A DNA stretch of 64,000 nt, from contig LUGG01000043.1 of NCBI GenBank assembly GCA_001683735.1, positions 248,001 to 312,000 on the forward strand, given 5' to 3'. The DNA comes from Grifola frondosa. Taxonomy: Eukaryota; Basidiomycota; Agaricomycetes; Polyporales; Grifolaceae. Shown piece by piece: positions 58,871-64,000 of this stretch. The position numbers and the translations under genes are program-made. Every line of letters begins with the position of its first letter. Within the stretch, counting starts at the first letter, position 1. Under the pieces are notes generated by a model that saw nothing but the letters and a program-made list of their open reading frames with translations, was not told the origin of the DNA and searched no databases.

Positions 58871-59640
58871 CTCCATGCTGGATGACATAGAGCGATACAC
58901 CGGCTGCTTGCGACGTCAGGTTGTCAGCGCTGGCACTGCTCCGCTATAATTCATTCATGATACCCTCCTCGAAGCTTATCATGTCATCGCTTCGCCCTCC
59001 CACCCTTCGATCTGATCTCTTAACCCATTTTGCGGTAGTATCATCACACTGTCATGACTTATGTATTCACGGTTGCTTAGCGCCCAATCATCATCCGGTG
59101 GACTCGCTAGGAGTTCACCGACCATCTTGAGCAATGTCGGGAGAAGGGATCAAGATTGTGACTTATCAAAACAGGCAAATTCTGCAGGTTAGATGGGAGT
59201 TCGTATGATTGTGGCGCGAGGTCCCAAGAAGTCGCTTCAACGAAACTCTATTAGGACCCGACGGCGCACACCAGAGCTGTATCTCTGTTGGACTTCGAGA
59301 ATCGTCCAGTATCATGGAACCAAACAATTGAACCCTCGTCATCCGAGGACCTAACATCAGCTCTCAAATAAACCTTCAAGGGTAGCCATTGAAGCAGTAG
59401 AAAAGCCTGCAGATGACAAAAGTAGTCGTCAAATGTTGAACTTGAACTTTAACAAATGATTCCTTGCATCACGTCCTTCATCGTCGGTCACAGCATGTTA
59501 TTCCTGAAATGATTTATCATACACACATACATCGAGATGGTCCCACGTTGTAGGACTGGTGGAAGGGTTTACGAACCGTACATGACAGACAGTCAAAATC
59601 TTCGCAATATATCCTTTCAGAAACGCCGTCGCTGCGTCAT
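58871..59640. other. spacer between convergent genes
   Basis: Lies between the ends of polo kinase and the ZNFX1-like gene. It should hold both 3' UTRs. No other gene is recognised. Confidence 0.45.
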
Positions 59641-62600
59641 TCATGCGCCCCTCGTCCAATTAAAGACCCCTGGGAGAGACCCTTGACCACCAGCAATGGC
59701 TTCGTACTCGGCCGCCCGTGCGTTCGATGAGATAAGAGTGTGCTGATTGCCGCCAACGGGAGCATGACACTCTGGACACCTTGATGCTTGCATTGCTCCG
59801 CCACACTATAATGCCCCGGTAAGCTGCAAGTGGATGTGCAGGATACAAAGACGTTACCTCGCCGATCACGAATGTATGTCCATTCTCGCAGTTATAGAAG
59901 TGACCTCTGTGGGCTGAACAAACTCTTCAATCAGAGCCGGCATATAACGTAGGATCTGACTTACAGAAGTTGAAAGCCTTGACGATATCGCTTTTCTCCT
60001 GAAGCGATAGCGGTTCATAGAAAATCCCGTCCGTTAGAACATATTTCTCCAGTTCGTCGCATTCTGAACGCCAGTGCTCGACTTTCTGGCGACAATTCTC
60101 GTCTACCCATTTCCGCTCGTTTTTGAGATCTTCCGTGTTTCTTGAAGGACGGCAGCGTATATAGTCTCGTTGTATTTGGAAAAGCAACGTTAGCATCTCC
60201 AACTTCCTGGCATTGATCTGTCTAGCCAGCCTGTTCCGTCTGTCTTCAGTCAATAGCCTTGCTTTAAGAAGATTTTCCCGCTCAAACAGGACCTGGAAGC
60301 GGAATTGTTCGAATTGGAAACGAAGGATGTAGATCGCGGATCGTGCGGTCTGGCGGGATGCAGACGACTTCTCAGCTATCGTGAATGCTTTCTTCGCATC
60401 GGCGATGCACGAATCGTAGAGGAAGTCCACGAATGATTGCCACAAGTCCCGGTGGCGCTGACGAAGGACTGGAGTGACATCTAGGTCTGCATCACTTGCT
60501 GACTGGTTGACTGAGGTTGAAAGGCCTTGGAGACGACTGAAAGCTACTTGTGCTAGCATAGAACGCAGTTCCAATAATAAGAAGTAGGCCTCGATTTGGA
60601 AACGCGTGTCTGCTTTATGGGGAGGTTGTCCGATCTTTTGATCGACGATTCTCATAGCGACGGGCTCCGGTGCCTCTGAAGCTCGAGTGGGGTCGTTCGC
60701 GATAGAATCCATTTCCAATCTGAACAAGGTCGCGAGTGCAGCTTCGTACGCTTTCACATGAGCCCCACGAGTGGTAGCGATCCGGTAGATACGACGATGT
60801 ATAGCTAGATAGTCTTTGATCATGGTACACCATGCTGTGGCCTCGTCGGGGGCTATTCCGTGCAAAGTTTGATAGCGTACGTGTCTAGCCGGTTTACCCC
60901 GAGAGGTTCGTTCGGATTTCCGCTCGCCATTGTATCAACAGAGGCGGGCCGCGGCGACATATCGTTGAGATTTTCGGGGAGTGCCTTCGCCAACTCTTGG
61001 GTATCCTTCAATGTCAAGGTCAGTTCTTCGACCTGTGGAGTGAGGCTGTCTAGGTCATGAGACATGGTGCTCGCGACATTTTGTTCAAGAATATCCAATG
61101 TTGCACGTTTGGTGATTCTGCCGTGCCGCAATGAAGTAATAGGCCCTCTGCACGTCGGACACGTTGGTGGACTTTGGAATGTGATTGGAGGCGCTTTAGG
61201 GGAGATGAAACGGCCAGCTTGGTCGATCTCGTAGTAGTCCCCCATACCGCAGTGTCCATCGAGTGTTTCAACGGTGAAGGTATGGCCGCATTCAAGACTG
61301 ATCAGGCGTTCACTGATGTCGGCCGAAGACAGATCAATGTCACTGAGGCGTCGCTGCATGATAAAGTCTACGATATCCTCCTTCCTATCGGATGGCAAAC
61401 AATCCACACAGCGTTGTCTCGAGCATGGTTCTCCGCAAACTGGAGGTGGAATAGTATCAGTGATTCGCGTTAGATATAGAAGATGAATTCTTACGGGAAG
61501 GACATGGGTGTCCGCACTGGAGTACATTTGAGCACGGTTCATCGCATGGAAGCCGGACACAAATCTTCGAAGCCGCCACATAGTTAGCTCATGTTCCAGA
61601 TAGATACTAATTGTATACGCACTGATCCACATAACACAGGACAGGAATGATGTGCACACGACCATGGACAAGGTTCCATACAAGGCGCACAAGGCTGCCA
61701 GCACGGTTGAACGCATGCGTGATGAATACATCGTTGACGACAACCTTGCTTACAGGCCGTATTACAAATATGATCCTGTGAGCAATCTAAGCCGCACGTG
61801 TGCTGGCAGTAGAGATGTCTGTCGCAAGGATGTGCAACGTGATGCATTCGTTGAATTCTGGTTGTCACGGGGGTCATGGATGCAGAACTGGCTTTTTGAC
61901 AGTCGTGGCACCGAGACTTGCATGACTTCGAGCAGCATCCCATCGTCCCGCCACAAAGCTCTCTGCATTCATATGAGGCTGGATCCTGGTGGCAAGGTAC
62001 CATTGCTGAATGCTCGCAGCCCGGGAGCTGTTTCTTTACCTGTTCTTCGCACTCGTAAGCGGCAAGCTGTTCCAGCATGTAACTGTGAAAGATTTAGTGT
62101 ACGACCCTTCTACTATGCTATAAGTACTGACCAAGGCAATTTCTCCGCTTCGTGACCGCAAGGCAACATAACTCGATACATCGGGAATTCGCAATCACCG
62201 CATTCATCTGAACAACGCTTAGAGCATGGGTGATTACGAGAGCATGGAGTACGATTGCAAGGCATGTAACACTTCACGGTCCGATGGTTGTCTAGGGCGG
62301 CGTGACACTATATAATAGCAGCTTTTAATTCGGTTACCATTCACAATGATATGAGACGCACTGATGATGGGCATGTATGTCCGCACATAAGTCGAAAACC
62401 ACAAGGCAGTAAGCATCCGCCCCCTGGAGCGAAGCGACCGAGTTCGCCAGGCCGAGTTATGAACTGTTTCTGGTCAGGATGACGGGGACAGATGATCGGT
62501 AGTCCATGTCCCATCTGATTCCGTGCTTCTAGTTCATCAACGATGGTAGACCATGTTGGATTCGTTCGAAGGTTTGAAGCATTGCCAAGGATGTAGAGCC

Positions 62601-64000
62601 CGTGTTTCGCCCTCGAGAGTGCGACATTGATGCGGTTAGAGCTCTATCATCGAATGAAATGATTAGAATATGAAACAATATTGAGTGAAAGCTATACTTT
62701 GAGAAAACCGATTGACGCAGAACCTGTTTCATGTGCTCCCGAATTTCGCACAAGAGAGACAATCACGATCTTTGCTTCTTGTCCTTGAAAAATATCCACA
62801 GTTCCAAGTCGAACCTAGTAAAAAATTGAGCAGTGGAAGACAGGAATATCGATAAAAGTACCAACATGTTTAGCAACAACAACCTCTTCAAATTCGACTT
62901 CATCAACGATGCCTTGTCTCGCCAACTGCTCCTCGTCTCTCTCATCGACTGCGACGGCGATCTTCAAATCCCGGAGTACCGCTCGAACTCTTTGCAGCTG
63001 ACCAAGATATGCGCACAACACTGCAATGTCGCCTGCACCATTGTAGACGCCCTGTTTCAAGAAGTACAAAACGAGGTCGCGAATCATCTCAACCTTGTAT
63101 TATCATGTCAGTGATTAGTAAAATTACTCGGCTGCCATTGCGTACCTCAAACGTGTTATACTTGGAAACTGTATCGTCTGAGTCATTTTCTTTGTTCGTG
63201 TGATCAAAGAAGTGAACATCGTTCTGCATTCCTTGGACGGAAGGATAGTGAAGTACTACGTCATGATCCTTGAGCGCTGGATATAGGATTTTCCTATGAT
63301 GGGTAAGTACTACGTGTTTCAATGTCATGCAGTTTAAAACTCACCGAATGAAATGGGATATGGCAGGTCGCATTCGACGTTGTTCGTTGATCTGTGACAT
63401 TGACAGGCCAGAATCTGATAGTCGTTCCATAAGGGATCTGTCAAATTTGAATAGTGCGTTGCCACGTTCACTATCCATTGACAGTGCTGCAAGGACATTA
63501 AAATCATTCGATATTTCAAGGGACCTGGCGACCTGGCAGAGCTTACCGTATGTTGCGAGAGAAGGACGGAGCTGCTGAGGATCTCCAATACAAATCAAGT
63601 GACGGACTTTCGATGTAATTTGGTCAGTATCTATGGGTAACACATATTGAGGACCGACCATGCACCTGATGGGACCAGTGATGTCAAAATATGGGCCTCA
63701 AGGACTTGTCCAGCTTCCTCGACAACAAGGACTTTCGGTGCGACACTCTGGTGTAAGTAATCAGCTCAGTCACTTCATCTACCATCGTTGGGACTAATGC
63801 TCACATTGAGAAGAGAGGTCACTTTTGCAGCACCTGATTGAAACATGAGTGAGGAGTGTATCAGTTGTCCAGAATGCATTTGCTCACCAGTTGTTGTACA
63901 CGCAATCAGATCAGTGTTGCTAAGAAGGCGTCTACGACTCTACCGCTCTTGTGATTAGAACGGATTCAAATCGGAGATTCTTTGGACGTACCTCATCCTT
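59641..64000 (-). CDS. ZNFX1-like SF1 RNA helicase with NFX1 and RZ zinc fingers, 5' end outside the window
   Basis: A multi-exon gene on the minus strand. From the right edge it reads LIACTTTGAAKVTSLL, VVEEAGQVLEAHILTSL (motif II), LICIGDPQQLRPS (motif III), INEQRRMRPAISHF (motif IV), VDIFQGQEAKIVIVSLVRNS (motif V) and NRINVALSRAKHGLYILG (motif VI), all typical of UPF1-like SF1 helicases. NFX1-type Cys/His repeats follow (for example HPCDRHLYCQHTCGLDC and CWQPCAPCMEPCPWSC at 61.6-62.1 kb). Next come a CGHTFTVETLDGHCGM segment and a TCPTCRGPI pair, a long helical region (59.93-60.87 kb), and a last part with FYNCENGHTFVIGE and SRCPECHAPVGG, an RZ-type zinc finger. The stop is TGA at 59641-59643. 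Relatives include animal ZNFX1 and fission yeast Hrr1, which work in RNA sensing and RNAi-directed silencing. The N-terminus lies beyond 64000. Confidence 0.9.

Overview
The window is genomic DNA of a filamentous basidiomycete, most likely an Agaricomycete. The genes are interrupted by many introns of about 45-65 nt with GTRNGT donors and YAG acceptors. The protein families are typical of mushrooms: a Plavaka-type transposase, an expanded Ulp1-like protease, a DUF6698-like protein, a NACHT-WD40 protein and CRN-like kinases. Three housekeeping-type genes anchor it: a plasma-membrane H+-ATPase (PMA1, minus strand, 19.6-22.9 kb), a polo-like kinase (plus strand, 55.8-58.9 kb) and a large ZNFX1-like RNA helicase with NFX1 and RZ zinc fingers (minus strand, 59.6 kb to beyond the right edge).

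Layout. 0-5 kb: one unrecognised minus-strand gene with a coding tandem array. 5-13.4 kb: a decayed Plavaka transposon bracketed by inverted clusters of short repeat motifs, followed by an intact-looking Ulp1/C48 protease gene that itself lies between direct copies of the same motif. 13.4-17.4 kb: a small Cys-rich gene, a DUF6698-like gene and three different tandem-repeat blocks. 17.4-28.2 kb: PMA1 with long gene-poor flanks. 28.2-40 kb: an accessory island with a NACHT-WD40 NLR-like gene, a broken fragment of a second copy, an unknown basidiomycete family gene, and two tandem genes built as a Crinkler-like ubiquitin-fold header, a basic nuclear-localisation-like linker, a possible PD-(D/E)XK domain and a protein kinase. 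40.7-48 kb: a very GC-rich stretch with two related genes that share a PRPILKR motif, in opposite orientation. 49-54.3 kb: two unrecognised genes, one with a 30-bp coding minisatellite. 55.8-64 kb: polo kinase and the ZNFX1-like gene, converging.

The most interesting system is the 28-40 kb island. The two CRN-like kinase genes are a recent tandem duplication. Their N-terminal headers have diverged strongly while the linker, nuclease-like and kinase parts stayed nearly identical. Copy A keeps the kinase catalytic Asp and the nuclease-like Lys; copy B has Asn and Arg at those positions, so it looks like a catalytically dead partner. Together with the NLR-like gene this suggests a locus for conflict or non-self recognition. 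That role is inferred from family knowledge, not shown by the sequence.

A technical pattern also stands out. Several frame breaks in otherwise well-conserved reading frames (Plavaka, the two PRPILKR genes, polo kinase, the 2.7-3.4 kb array) are each explained by loss of one base in or beside a short, mostly G or C, run. They may be homopolymer errors in the assembly rather than mutations.
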